Shown one piece after another: positions 17,739 through 26,517 of a DNA stretch of 64,000 nt (position 1 is the stretch's first letter; every line of letters begins with the position of its first letter). The DNA comes from Stenotrophomonas sp. ATCM1_4 (GTDB lineage: Bacteria > Pseudomonadota > Gammaproteobacteria > Xanthomonadales > Xanthomonadaceae): NCBI RefSeq assembly GCF_004348115.1, contig NZ_QPFB01000001.1, forward strand, positions 3,240,028 through 3,304,027, written 5' to 3'. A model generated the notes under the pieces. That model saw only the letters and a program-made list of their open reading frames with translations. It searched no databases and was not told where the DNA came from. The position numbers were made by a program, and so were the translations under genes.

Positions 17739-19650
17739 AGCCGCGCATGCCCGAGAGCTGCATGCGGCCGGGCAGCTGGACGCCGCCGCCGACGCGTATC
17801 GAAATGCGCTGAACGCTACTCCCGATGATCGCAGGCTTCGCCGGGACTATGGCGTGCTGCTGATGCAAGGTGGAAAGCAGGCCGAGGCGATACTCCTGCT
17901 TGATCGGCCTGAAGTCATCGTGGCGGCCGACGCCGATCTACTCTGCATCCTGGCCCTGTGCCTGCGGGCAACCGGTCGGTACACGCGGGCCATCGAGGTC
18001 GCCCGACAGATCACGTCCATGGATCCCGACAGCTCACTCGGCTGGCTACTGCTGGGAAGTGCACTGCACTCCATGGGCGCGGCAGCAGCCGCACGAGCTC
18101 CACTGCAGCAGGCGCTCACGCTGGAACCTGACTTCGGCGAAGCTTGGCACTATCTTGGAGAATCGCTGCAGGCCCTGCGCCGTTGGGATGAAGCTATCCA
18201 TGCCTACCGACAGGCAGCCAGGCAGCAACCGACCGAGGTGCTCAACATCGCCCTCTGCCATATGCTCGCCGGTCGGACGCAGGCTGCATTGCACGACTTC
18301 GAGGCAGCCGCGCGCATGATGCCCGGACGCGCCGATGTGTTGGCACAACTGGCACATTGCCAAGCGATGATGTGCCTGCATGATCGGCAACAGGACAGCG
18401 TGCATGCGCTGTCTGCATTGCTCTCGGACAAGCAGGCCATCCCCGCTGCACCGGAGCCTTTCCTGCTCTCCACCTTGGCGATCCCGGAGCCACTCAAGGC
18501 CGAGGCCATCCGACGCCATGGCCAGGCCATCGCCAGCAGCCACGCCACGACCCCGCGGTGCAGCATCGGAGTCCGGCCCGCCCAACCGATGCAGCGGATA
18601 CGCATCGGTTACCTGTCCGCCGACTTTGGTGAACATGCCGTCGGCACATTGGTGAGCCGCCATTTCGCCGCGCATGACCGTTCCCGCTTCGAGGTGTTTG
18701 GTTACTCGTTGAGCAACGAGCTCCCTTCACCCGGACTGATAGAGGGATTTGACCGGTTCCTTGATGCCGCCACGCTGGACGACGCCAGCCTTGCCGCGCA
18801 TATCGCCGAAGACCGGATCGATGTACTCATCGACATGGCCGGCTTCACCCTGGGTGCACGCCCGGGCGTTCTATGCCGACGGCCTGCTCCCCTCCAATGG
18901 GGCTGGCTGGGCTTCGTGCACGGGCAGCACGCCACATGGCTGGATGGGGTGTTGCTGGACGCAAACATCCAGCCTGTCGACGCCGAATGGCTCTACACGG
19001 ACAGGATCATCCGCCTGCAGGGCACATTGTTCCCTGCGGCTCCGGTGCGCCGCGGTATCCGTGACCGTGCACGCTTCTGCCTGCCCGAGAATGCGGTTGT
19101 ACTGGCCAGCTTCAACAACACCTACAAGCTATCCGCCGCATTGATCCACAGTTGGAGCAGGATTCTCACCCAAGCCGATGAGGCGCACCTGATGGTGTAC
19201 CTACCGGCCGCGGCGCGCCCGGGCTTCCTCGTGCAGTGGAGGGCATGCAATGGCCCCGAAGATCGCCTGCACCTGGTGGACAAGATCGACCTGGAAGCAC
19301 AATCCGACCGCGCTGCCACCTGTGACCTCTTCCTCGACGCCTTCCAGTACCAAGCCGGCGCGACCGCGATCCATGCCATTGGCAACGACCTGCCGGTACT
19401 GAGCATCGACGGTCCGCAGCCGCTGTCCCGGCTCAGTGCCAGCCTCAATCGTTTCCTTGGCATGGACGCGCTGGTTTGTCGCGATGTCGGGGACTACATT
19501 GAACGCGCGGTCCGACTGGCTCGATCCCCGGACGCGCTGCACACCCTCCGGGACCACCTGCGTCGACAAGTGAGCAAACATGGTCTGTTCGACCCGCGTC
19601 GATCAGCCGCTGCCATCGAGACCGCCATACTCCAGCATCTGAGCCACTGA
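17731..19650 (+). CDS. TPR protein with GT41 (O-GlcNAc transferase / SPINDLY-like) domain
   Basis: 639 residues. About six TPR-like helical pairs occupy residues 1-210 (for example LGWLLLGSALHSMGAAAAARAP). The GT41 catalytic region follows from about 290: RIGYLSADFGEHAVG, then DVLIDMAGFTLGARPGVLCR with the RPAPLQWGWLGF block, then ASFNNTYKLSAALIHSWSRIL (the lysine matches the nucleotide-contact lysine of OGT), then LDAFQYQAGATAIHAIGNDLPVLS. This order matches protein O-glycosyltransferases that modify Ser or Thr, or fucosyltransferases of the SPINDLY group. It overlaps the methyltransferase gene by 8 bases and sits 19 bases before the oxygenase-like gene. Sugar donor and protein target are unknown. 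Confidence 0.82.
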   Translation: MSEAAHARELHAAGQLDAAADAYRNALNATPDDRRLRRDYGVLLMQGGKQAEAILLLDRPEVIVAADADLLCILALCLRATGRYTRAIEVARQITSMDPDSSLGWLLLGSALHSMGAAAAARAPLQQALTLEPDFGEAWHYLGESLQALRRWDEAIHAYRQAARQQPTEVLNIALCHMLAGRTQAALHDFEAAARMMPGRADVLAQLAHCQAMMCLHDRQQDSVHALSALLSDKQAIPAAPEPFLLSTLAIPEPLKAEAIRRHGQAIASSHATTPRCSIGVRPAQPMQRIRIGYLSADFGEHAVGTLVSRHFAAHDRSRFEVFGYSLSNELPSPGLIEGFDRFLDAATLDDASLAAHIAEDRIDVLIDMAGFTLGARPGVLCRRPAPLQWGWLGFVHGQHATWLDGVLLDANIQPVDAEWLYTDRIIRLQGTLFPAAPVRRGIRDRARFCLPENAVVLASFNNTYKLSAALIHSWSRILTQADEAHLMVYLPAAARPGFLVQWRACNGPEDRLHLVDKIDLEAQSDRAATCDLFLDAFQYQAGATAIHAIGNDLPVLSIDGPQPLSRLSASLNRFLGMDALVCRDVGDYIERAVRLARSPDALHTLRDHLRRQVSKHGLFDPRRSAAAIETAILQHLSH

Positions 19651-19669
19651 ACGCCTCCCACATACCCTT

Positions 19670-20956
19670 ATGCCCGCCCCCGCGACCAGCACAGAGCAGA
19701 TACGCGCACTGATCCAACAAGGACAGATGGAAACGGCAAGGCTGCTGCTGGACCAAGCGTTGTCCCTCACGCCCCATGATCCCGAACAACGCTTCCTGCG
19801 TGGCATGCTGCATGTGATCGCCCAGCGCAACCTGCAGGCATTGGAGGATTTCGACGTAGCGCTACAGGTCGCACCGCATGTGCCTCCTCTGCTGTTCAAT
19901 CGCGGTTTGGTGTTTTTCCGCATGGAGCGAATGGAACAGGCACTGGCCGACTTTGAACTGCTTAGCCACCTGGAGCCGGCCAGTGCAGACACATGGACCA
20001 ACATTGGGCTGATCCATGCACGTTCCGGCCGGCCACAGGCTGCATTGGAAAACCTGCAGCGTGCCGAACGCCTGCGTCCCGGCGATCCCGTCATCCTGCG
20101 AGGCATCGCCAATGCATTGCGCGAGACCGGGCAGTTACAGGCCGCGGCCGATGTCCACCAAAGGGTGATGTCTGCCACGCCCAACGACCCGGCTGCCCTG
20201 ACCGACTATGCCCTGTGCCTGTTGGCACAGGGCGATATCCAACGGGCCGACACTCTCTATCAGCGTGTACTGCAATTCGATCCCGGCGACCAGACCGCCC
20301 TTGCCGGGCTGTACATGACCGGCAAGGAGCTTGGCGACCATGCCCGCGTGGAGCAGTTGATGGACTACAACCATCTGCTGGATAGTGACGATGCGTTGGC
20401 CGATGCAATGATTGACCTGTCAGCGCTGCGCGAACTCACCCTGGCACATGAAGATCTGATCTGGGAGCCCGCCGGCCGCTCCACTTCACGCGGGCGGCAA
20501 AGCCCGATGCTCGACCTGTCGCATGATCCCGAACTGCGGCGATTCGAACAGTTGTTACTGAAGGCCGTCCAGTCACGCATGCGCGCATTGAACGCTGCCG
20601 CTCGCCTGTCCAACCACCCGTGGATGAGGAGCCATCCCCCTCGTTGGCGACTGCAATCATGGATCACGGTGCTGGACCAGGGCGGCCACCAAGCTCCGCA
20701 CATCCATCCAGCCGGCTGGCTCAGTGGCGTGTTCTACGTGGATGCGGGTCAGCCGACCACGCCGGCAGCCGGCAATCTGCTGTTCGGCCACCCGCAGGAG
20801 GGGCTTCCGTTCCAGAGCCCGGACCTGGAGCACCGGCTGGTGCCGGGTTCAGGGACGCTGGTGACGTTCCCGTCGTACTTTTTCCACAATACGGTGGCCT
20901 ACCAAGGGCCCTCGCCACGGATCAGCATCGCCTTCGACGTGATCCCCGTCCGCTGA
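19670..20956 (+). CDS. TPR protein with putative 2OG-Fe(II) oxygenase domain
   Basis: 428 residues. Residues 1-230 are a series of TPR motifs (for example PPLLFNRGLVFFRMERMEQALADF). The carboxy-terminal 150 residues match the bacterial 2OG-Fe(II)_Oxy_5-type fold as I recall it: H340..PHIHPAGWLSGVFYVD (H344 or H346 as metal ligands), FPSYFFHNTV (H406) and a late RISIAFDV with R417 as the likely 2-oxoglutarate anchor. Such domains hydroxylate amino-acid side chains. The gene lies 19 bases after the GT41-like gene and shares its TPR architecture, suggesting that both act on the same substrate class. Substrate unknown. Confidence 0.75.
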   Translation: MPAPATSTEQIRALIQQGQMETARLLLDQALSLTPHDPEQRFLRGMLHVIAQRNLQALEDFDVALQVAPHVPPLLFNRGLVFFRMERMEQALADFELLSHLEPASADTWTNIGLIHARSGRPQAALENLQRAERLRPGDPVILRGIANALRETGQLQAAADVHQRVMSATPNDPAALTDYALCLLAQGDIQRADTLYQRVLQFDPGDQTALAGLYMTGKELGDHARVEQLMDYNHLLDSDDALADAMIDLSALRELTLAHEDLIWEPAGRSTSRGRQSPMLDLSHDPELRRFEQLLLKAVQSRMRALNAAARLSNHPWMRSHPPRWRLQSWITVLDQGGHQAPHIHPAGWLSGVFYVDAGQPTTPAAGNLLFGHPQEGLPFQSPDLEHRLVPGSGTLVTFPSYFFHNTVAYQGPSPRISIAFDVIPVR

Positions 20957-20986
20957 CAACCCGCCTATCGGCTCGCGTTGATGCCG

Positions 20987-21589
20987 TCAGTTGCCCGGGA
21001 TCAACGTCTCGATCACGTGCTCGACGTAGGCCTCGAAGTCCTCGCGGGCCTGCTTGGGCTGCTGCAGCTGCAGCGACAGCTGCAGGAAGCCGACATAGGC
21101 GGCATAGGCCAGGCGCGCGCGATGGCGGGCATCGGTGGAACTCAGGCCGGCCTGGCGGAACGAGGCGATCAGGTATTCCATGCGCCGCTGCGACACGCGG
21201 TCGATGACCGGGCGCACCATCGGGTTGTCCAGCGCCTTGAGCAGTTCGCTGTAGATCACGTGCGGGGTGACCTCGTGCGCGACCAGCTGGAACAGCGCAC
21301 GCAGGCGCGTGCGCGGGTCGGGGACTTCTTCCAGGCTGCCGAAGACCTGCTGCTGCTCGACCACTTCCCAGCGCTCCAGCGCCGCCTGCAGCAGTGCATC
21401 GCGCGAGGGGAAGTGCCAGTAGAAGCTGCCCTTGGTCACGCCCAGGCGCCGGGCCAGCGGCTCGACCGCCACCGCACCCACCCCCTGCTCTGCGATCAGG
21501 TCCAGCGCTGCCTGTGCCCAATCATCCGCACTGAGGCGGCTGTGCCGCGCGCCGCGGGCGTCCGCGGAAGAAGCTGTCGTGTCATTCAT
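20987..21589 (-). CDS. TetR-family transcriptional regulator
   Basis: 200 residues from ATG at 21587-21589. The amino-terminal helix-turn-helix spans about residues 24-65, with the recognition region LARRLGVTKGSFYWHFPSRD. The carboxy-terminal ligand domain is typical of TetR regulators and ends in LIPGN. The gene is divergent from a hydrolase-fadE series. Two 18-base inverted repeats of the same sequence lie between them, one covering the -10 of the fadE-side promoter, so this protein is probably the repressor. The ligand is likely an acyl-CoA or fatty acid by context, but that is inference. An imperfect AACCA..TGGTT repeat at 21602-21622 may be its own operator. Confidence 0.88.
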   Translation of the reverse strand: MNDTTASSADARGARHSRLSADDWAQAALDLIAEQGVGAVAVEPLARRLGVTKGSFYWHFPSRDALLQAALERWEVVEQQQVFGSLEEVPDPRTRLRALFQLVAHEVTPHVIYSELLKALDNPMVRPVIDRVSQRRMEYLIASFRQAGLSSTDARHRARLAYAAYVGFLQLSLQLQQPKQAREDFEAYVEHVIETLIPGN

Positions 21590-21704
21590 GCGCAGATTTA
21601 ACCATACGGCGGGGACTGGTTGCAGTACGCACGAGGGATATATCCGCACAAAGTGCACTTACGGCCGGTCCCCGGAAAGCCCGTCACCGCGGGATAACCG
21701 GCTT

Positions 21705-21722
21705 CCATACCGAAGGGTATTG
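21705..21722. promoter_or_regulatory. TetR-type operator, copy 1
   Basis: CCATACCGAAGGGTATTG: half-sites CCATACC and GGTATTG separated by four bases. It overlaps the start of the TTGACA -35 box (21720-21725) of the promoter reading right. The pattern is the same as copy 2, 36 bases downstream. Confidence 0.65.
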
Positions 21723-21749
21723 ACAGTCATCGCACGCAATCCATACCAT
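21720..21749 (+). promoter_or_regulatory. Promoter of the hydrolase-fadE series
   Basis: A perfect -35 TTGACA (21720-21725) and a -10 TACCAT (21744-21749) with an 18-base spacer. The -10 lies inside operator copy 2, so repressor binding would block polymerase. The predicted start, near 21756, leaves almost no leader before the hydrolase ATG at 21755 or 21764. Confidence 0.65.
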
Positions 21750-21758
21750 CGGGTATGG
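21741..21758. promoter_or_regulatory. TetR-type operator, copy 2
   Basis: CCATACCATCGGGTATGG is a perfect 7-bp inverted repeat (CCATACC and GGTATGG) with a four-base spacer. It covers the -10 box and extends to the hydrolase start codon. Confidence 0.72.
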
Positions 21759-22663
21759 TCAACATGCCCTCTTCCCCGTCGCGCAGCGAAGACATCCGCC
21801 TGGATGGCGCCCACGGCGCGACCCTGGCGGCCACGCGCTGGCCCGGCAAGCGCCCGCCGATCCTGTTCGCGCATGGCTTCGGCCAGACCCGTGGCGCCTG
21901 GACCAGCACCGCCGAGGCCCTCAACGCGGCCGGCTATGCCGCGCTCAGCCACGACGCCCGCGGCCATGGCGGCTCGGACTGGAACGCCGCCGACCTGCCC
22001 TATCACGGCGAACAGTTCACCGACGACCTGATCGTGGTGGCCGGCGAGCTGAGCCGCCCGCCGGTGCTGGTCGCCGCCTCGATGGGGGGGCTGTTCGGCC
22101 TGATGGCCGAAGCCCGTTGGCCGGGGCTGTTCTCGGCAATGGTGCTGGTGGACATCACCCCCCGCTGGGAAACCCGCGGCGTGGAGCGCATCCTGGCCTT
22201 CATGAGCGCGCATCCGGAGGGCTTCGCCTCGCTGGAAGCCGCCGCCGACAGCATCGCCACCTACATGCCGCACCGCCCGCGCAAGAGCGAGGATGCACTA
22301 CGCGCGCTGTTGCGCCCCACCACCGACGGCCGCTGGAGCTGGCACTGGGACCCGCGCCTGGTCCAGGAACTGGCCCGCGACAGCGAGCAGCACCAGGACG
22401 CCATCGCCGATGCGGCGCGGCGCGTGCAGTGCCCGCTGCTGCTGATCAGCGGCGGCCGCAGCGACCTGGTCTCGCCGCAGACCGTCGAGGAATTCATGAC
22501 ACTGGTGCCGCATGCGCAGCACGTGCATCTGCCCGAGGCCACCCACATGGTCGCCGGCGATGACAACAACGCGTTTACCGCCGCCGTGTTGAACTATCTG
22601 GACGCACTGCCTTCTGCCGCAGCGTCCGCCCGAACCGAGCACGTTACCGGAGCAAGCCAATGA
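21755..22663 (+). CDS. Alpha/beta-hydrolase
   Basis: 302 residues. The oxyanion region HGFGQTRGAW, the nucleophile elbow VAASMGGLFG (with Ala in place of the first Gly of GxSxG), an acid GGRSDLVSP and a late histidine ATHMVAGDDN give a complete triad. It is probably an esterase or lipase-like enzyme of fatty-acid use, judging by its coupling to fadE: the stop overlaps the fadE ATG (ATGA). The start is either 21755 or 21764; the promoter -10 ends at 21749, so the message may be leaderless. Substrate unknown. Confidence 0.85.
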   Translation: MVNMPSSPSRSEDIRLDGAHGATLAATRWPGKRPPILFAHGFGQTRGAWTSTAEALNAAGYAALSHDARGHGGSDWNAADLPYHGEQFTDDLIVVAGELSRPPVLVAASMGGLFGLMAEARWPGLFSAMVLVDITPRWETRGVERILAFMSAHPEGFASLEAAADSIATYMPHRPRKSEDALRALLRPTTDGRWSWHWDPRLVQELARDSEQHQDAIADAARRVQCPLLLISGGRSDLVSPQTVEEFMTLVPHAQHVHLPEATHMVAGDDNNAFTAAVLNYLDALPSAAASARTEHVTGASQ

Positions 22664-25134
22664 GCATCGTCGTCCCCTTCCTGGCCCTGCTGCTCGCAGG
22701 CGCCTTCGTCGCCTACCACCGCATGCGGCTGGTCATCTGGACCGCCATCAGTGCGGTGCTGCTGGGCATCTGCTGGTTCGCCGGCGTCCACCAGACCGCC
22801 ATCCTCGTGGCCGCCGCGATCCTGGCCCTGGTCAGCGTGCCGGTGCTGCTGCCGTTCCTGCGCAAGCCGCTGATCACCGCCCCGTTCATGGGCGTGTTCC
22901 GCAAGGTGTTGCCGCCGCTGTCCAAGACCGAGCGCATCGCGCTGGAAACCGGCTCGGTCGGCTTCGAGGGCGAGCTGTTCACCGGTGACCCGGACTGGAA
23001 CATCCTGCTCAACTATCCCAAGCCGCAGCTCACCGACGAGGAACAGGCCTTCCTGGATGGCCCGGTCGAGGAACTGTGCCGGATGGTCAACGACTTCGAG
23101 ATCACCCACGTCCACGCCGACCTGCCGCCGGAGCTGTGGGACTACATCAAGAAGAACCGGTTCTTCGGCATGATCATCCCGAAGGAATACGGCGGCCTGG
23201 GCTTCAGCGCGCTGGCCCACCACAAGGTGATCCAGAAGCTGGCGTCGGTATCGAGCGTGGTCAGCTCCACCGTCGGCGTGCCCAACTCGCTGGGCCCGGG
23301 TGAACTGCTCAACCACTACGGCACCAAGGAACAGAAGGATTACTACCTGCCGCGCCTGGCGATCGGCCAGGAAGTACCGTGCTTCGGCCTGACCGGCCCG
23401 TTCGCCGGCTCCGACGCCACCTCCATCCCCGACTTCGGCATCGTCTGCAAGGGCCAGTGGAAGGGCGAGGAAGTGCTGGGCGTCAAGCTGACCTTCGACA
23501 AGCGCTACATCACCCTGGCCCCGGTGGCCACGCTGATCGGCATGGCCTTCCGCATGTATGACCCGGACGGCCTGCTCGGCGACACCAAGGACATCGGCAT
23601 CACCCTGGCGCTACTGCCGCGTGACACCGCCGGCGTGGAGATCGGCCGCCGCCACTTCCCGCTGAACTCCACGTTCCAGAACGGCCCGATCCGCGGCAAA
23701 GATGTCTTCATCCCGCTGACCCAGCTGATCGGCGGCGCCGAGAAGCGCGGCCTGGGCTGGAACATGCTCAACGAGTGCCTGGCCGTGGGCCGCTCCATCA
23801 CCCTGCCCTCGACCGCTTCGGGCGGCGCCAAGGCAGGCGCGGTGGTGACCGGTGCCTACGCGCGCATCCGCAAGCAGTTCGGCCTGTCGGTCGGCCGCTT
23901 CGAAGGCGTGGAAGAGGCGCTGGCGCGCATCGGCGGCAAGGCCTACAAGATCAGCGCGCTGTCGCAGGCCACCGCCGCGGCGGTTGACCGTGGCGACGTG
24001 CCGTCGGTGCCGTCGGCGATTGCCAAGTACCACTGCACCAACATGAGCCGCGAAGTCATTTCCGACGTGATGGACGTGATCGGCGGCAAGGGCATCATCC
24101 TGGGGCCGCGCAACTTCGCCGGCCGCAGCTGGCAGGCCGCGCCGATCGCCATCACGGTGGAAGGCGCCAACATCATGACCCGCTCGCTGCTGATCTTCGG
24201 CCAGGGCGCGATCCTCTGCCACCCGTGGGTGCTCAAGGAAATGAAGGCCGCCCAGGACGAGGACCGCAAGGCCGGCCTGCGCGAGTTCGACCAGGCCCTG
24301 TTCGGCCATGTCCGCTTCGGCATTTCCAACGCCGTGCGCTCGCTGTGGTTCGGCCTGACCGGCGCCCGCTTCGGCGCGGCCCCCGGTGACGCCTACACCC
24401 GCCGCTATTTCCGCAAGCTGGACCGCTACTCGGCCAACCTGGCGCTGATGGCCGACATCTCGATGATGACGCTGGGCGGCAAGCTGAAGTTCAAGGAGTC
24501 GCTGTCCGGCCGCCTGGGGGATGTGCTCAGCCACATCTACATGACCAGCGCCATGCTCAAGCGCTACCACGACGAAGGCGCACCGCAGGCCGACCAGCCG
24601 CTGCTGGCCTGGGCCTTCCACGACAGCGTGCACAAGATCGAGGAATCGCTGTCCGCTGCCCTGCGCAACTTCCCGATCCGTCCGATCGGCTGGCTGATGT
24701 GGGCCCTGATCTTCCCGTTCGGCCGCCGCGCCGAGGCACCGGGCGACCGCCTGAGCCGCCGCGTCGCCGCCACCCTGATGGCACCGGGCGAGGCCCGTGA
24801 CCGCCTGGCCCACGGCGTGTTCCTGACCCCGTGCGATAACAACCCGGGTGGCCGCATCAACAGCTACCTGTCCAAGGCGATCATGGCCGAGCCGGTGGAG
24901 CGCAAGTTCCTCAAGGCGCTCAAGACCAAGGGCATCGAGGCGCTGACCTTTGCCACCCAGCTGGACGAGGCCGTGGCCGAGGGCGTGATCACCCAGGACG
25001 AGCGCAAGCTGCTGGAAGAGCTGCGCGAACTCACCATGGACACGATCACCGTGGACGACTTCGATCCGCACGAACTGCGTTCGGCCGGCTACTACGACCT
25101 GCCGGGCAAGCAGCGCCCGCAGCAGGCCGCCTAA
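22660..25134 (+). CDS. fadE: Long-chain acyl-CoA dehydrogenase (FadE type)
   Basis: 824 residues, the large FadE form with two amino-terminal membrane segments (about 4-20 and 26-66) before the catalytic part. The acyl-CoA dehydrogenase core is clear: PKEYGGLGFSALAHHKVIQK near residue 176, CFGLTGPFAGSDATS near 243, the GWNMLNECLAVGRSI region near 367, and GGKGIILGPRN near 475. A long carboxy-terminal DUF1974-type region follows. It carries out the first step of beta-oxidation at the inner membrane. It is coupled to the upstream hydrolase by ATGA overlap and followed by a strong terminator. Regulation is probably by the divergent TetR. Confidence 0.95.
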   Translation: MSIVVPFLALLLAGAFVAYHRMRLVIWTAISAVLLGICWFAGVHQTAILVAAAILALVSVPVLLPFLRKPLITAPFMGVFRKVLPPLSKTERIALETGSVGFEGELFTGDPDWNILLNYPKPQLTDEEQAFLDGPVEELCRMVNDFEITHVHADLPPELWDYIKKNRFFGMIIPKEYGGLGFSALAHHKVIQKLASVSSVVSSTVGVPNSLGPGELLNHYGTKEQKDYYLPRLAIGQEVPCFGLTGPFAGSDATSIPDFGIVCKGQWKGEEVLGVKLTFDKRYITLAPVATLIGMAFRMYDPDGLLGDTKDIGITLALLPRDTAGVEIGRRHFPLNSTFQNGPIRGKDVFIPLTQLIGGAEKRGLGWNMLNECLAVGRSITLPSTASGGAKAGAVVTGAYARIRKQFGLSVGRFEGVEEALARIGGKAYKISALSQATAAAVDRGDVPSVPSAIAKYHCTNMSREVISDVMDVIGGKGIILGPRNFAGRSWQAAPIAITVEGANIMTRSLLIFGQGAILCHPWVLKEMKAAQDEDRKAGLREFDQALFGHVRFGISNAVRSLWFGLTGARFGAAPGDAYTRRYFRKLDRYSANLALMADISMMTLGGKLKFKESLSGRLGDVLSHIYMTSAMLKRYHDEGAPQADQPLLAWAFHDSVHKIEESLSAALRNFPIRPIGWLMWALIFPFGRRAEAPGDRLSRRVAATLMAPGEARDRLAHGVFLTPCDNNPGGRINSYLSKAIMAEPVERKFLKALKTKGIEALTFATQLDEAVAEGVITQDERKLLEELRELTMDTITVDDFDPHELRSAGYYDLPGKQRPQQAA

Positions 25135-25153
25135 GCCAGCGACAATGCGACAA

Positions 25154-25184
25154 CGACGGCGGGCCTGGTGCCCGCCGTTTTCAT
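25154..25184 (+). terminator. Intrinsic terminator after fadE
   Basis: ACGGCGGGC, loop CTGGT, GCCCGCCGT then TTTTC: a 9-bp perfect stem with a short T run. It lies between fadE and the hotdog-fold gene, so the latter may depend on read-through. Confidence 0.8.
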
Positions 25185-25198
25185 ATCAGGAAGCTCCC

Positions 25199-25678
25199 AT
25201 GACCGCTTCGCTACTTTCGCTGTACCGCCGCTTCACCCGCTGGCCCGCCGGGCACTGGCTGTTCACGCGCGCGGTGTGCTTCAAGGCCCCCTACTTCGCC
25301 AGCATCTCTCCCACCATCACCGCGCTGGAGCCAGGCCGCTGCGAGGGTGTGATCCGCCAGCGCCGCCGCATCAGCAACCACATCGGCACCGTGCATGCGA
25401 TCGCGATGTGCAACCTGGCCGAGCTGGTCGGCGGGGTGATGGTGGACGCCAGCCTGCCGGCGGACATGCGCTGGATCCCCAAGGGCATGGAGGTGAAGTA
25501 CCAGGCCAAGGCCCTGGGCGTACTAAAGGCCGTGGCGACGCCCATGCTGCCCATCGTCAGCGCCACGGACGGCTACGACCTGCCGGTGAAGGTCAGCGTG
25601 ACCGATGCGGCAGGGACCGAGGTGTTCCATGCGACCATCGCGATGTGGGTGTCGCCGCGCCCTCCCCGCACAGGCTGA
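25199..25678 (+). CDS. DUF4442-type hotdog-fold protein
   Basis: 159 residues from ATG at 25199 with an AGGAAG ribosome site. The sequence SISPTITALEPGRCEGVIRQRRRISNHIGTVHAIAMCNLAELV is the core of the thioesterase-like DUF4442 family, with a conserved Asn-His pair and a later MRWIPKGMEVKYQAKA strand. Hotdog proteins of this kind are thought to act on acyl-CoA or related thioesters. Its position directly after fadE, although beyond a terminator hairpin, supports a role in fatty-acid metabolism. The activity has not been shown for this family member. Confidence 0.82.
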   Translation: MTASLLSLYRRFTRWPAGHWLFTRAVCFKAPYFASISPTITALEPGRCEGVIRQRRRISNHIGTVHAIAMCNLAELVGGVMVDASLPADMRWIPKGMEVKYQAKALGVLKAVATPMLPIVSATDGYDLPVKVSVTDAAGTEVFHATIAMWVSPRPPRTG

Positions 25679-25684
25679 TCACCC

Positions 25685-26089
25685 ATGACGACCGCCGAAC
25701 TACTGGTGCGCCTGGCAGGCATTCACAGCCTGGGGTTTGCCGCCTTCCATCTGGCGTTCTGGCGGTTGTTCGGCTGGAAGCGCGAGCTCGCCCAGCTCAG
25801 CACCGCCAACCGCGCGATCATGCAGATCCTCAACCTGCGCGTGATCTACGTGTTCCTGGGAATGGGGGTGATCGCGCTGGCCTTTACCCCGGACCTGGTC
25901 GACACGCGCCTGGGGGTGGTCCTGCTGTGCTTCATGGCGGTGTTCTGGCTGGGCCGCGCGCTTGAACAGTTCGTCTTCCTGCGCATCAACGACTGGCGCG
26001 TGCACCTGCTGACCGGCCTGTTCGTGCTGGGCGCGGTGCTGCATGCCGTGCCGATGTGGCTGGGCTTCATGCGCGCTATCAGCCACTGA
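25685..26089 (+). CDS. Small integral membrane protein, unknown function
   Basis: 134 residues with four predicted membrane helices (about 5-25, 49-69, 75-95 and 105-128) and a short charged loop RLFGWKRELAQLSTANRAI between the first and second. I do not recognise a named family with confidence. It starts 6 bases after the hotdog-protein stop, so the two are probably cotranscribed with, or by read-through from, fadE. No motifs suggesting catalysis are seen. Confidence 0.8.
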   Translation: MTTAELLVRLAGIHSLGFAAFHLAFWRLFGWKRELAQLSTANRAIMQILNLRVIYVFLGMGVIALAFTPDLVDTRLGVVLLCFMAVFWLGRALEQFVFLRINDWRVHLLTGLFVLGAVLHAVPMWLGFMRAISH

Positions 26090-26118
26090 GCGGCTGCGCT
26101 TGCCAGCGTGCGCTGGCG

Positions 26119-26466
26119 TCAGAGCGCCCGCAACACCAGTGCGAGAATCGCCGGCACGGCCTGGATAGGGAAAATGCGCGGGCTGACGCTCCACGCGCCA
26201 TAGGCACCGGCCACCACCACGCAGACCAACGAGAACGTCACCAGCACCGGTTGTCCCAGTGCCAGGCCGGCGATGATCCCGGCGGCGAGGAAGCCGTTGT
26301 ACAAGCCCTGGTTGGCCGCCAGCACGCGGGTCGTCTCCGCCTTCTGCGGCGTGTTGCGGAATGTCTTGAGCCCAAGCGGGCGCGTCCACAGGAACATCTC
26401 CAGCACCAGGAAGTACACGTGCAGGAGTGCGACCAGCACGGTCAGCAGCAGCGCGAGCAGGGACAT
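26119..26466 (-). CDS. DUF1304 membrane protein
   Basis: 115 residues from ATG at 26464-26466. It opens MSLLALLLTVLVALLHVYFL and continues EMFLWTRPLGLKTF, the hallmark of the DUF1304 family, followed by a NQGLYNGFLAAG block. Four membrane segments are expected. The function of the family is not established. It is convergent with the small membrane-protein gene and lies 51 bases after the MFS transporter stop on the same strand, so the two may share a message. Confidence 0.88.
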   Translation of the reverse strand: MSLLALLLTVLVALLHVYFLVLEMFLWTRPLGLKTFRNTPQKAETTRVLAANQGLYNGFLAAGIIAGLALGQPVLVTFSLVCVVVAGAYGAWSVSPRIFPIQAVPAILALVLRAL

Positions 26467-26517
26467 GGGCGTTGTTTCCTTCAGGCCAACACAGACAGGG
26501 GGGACACGCCGCCGCAT

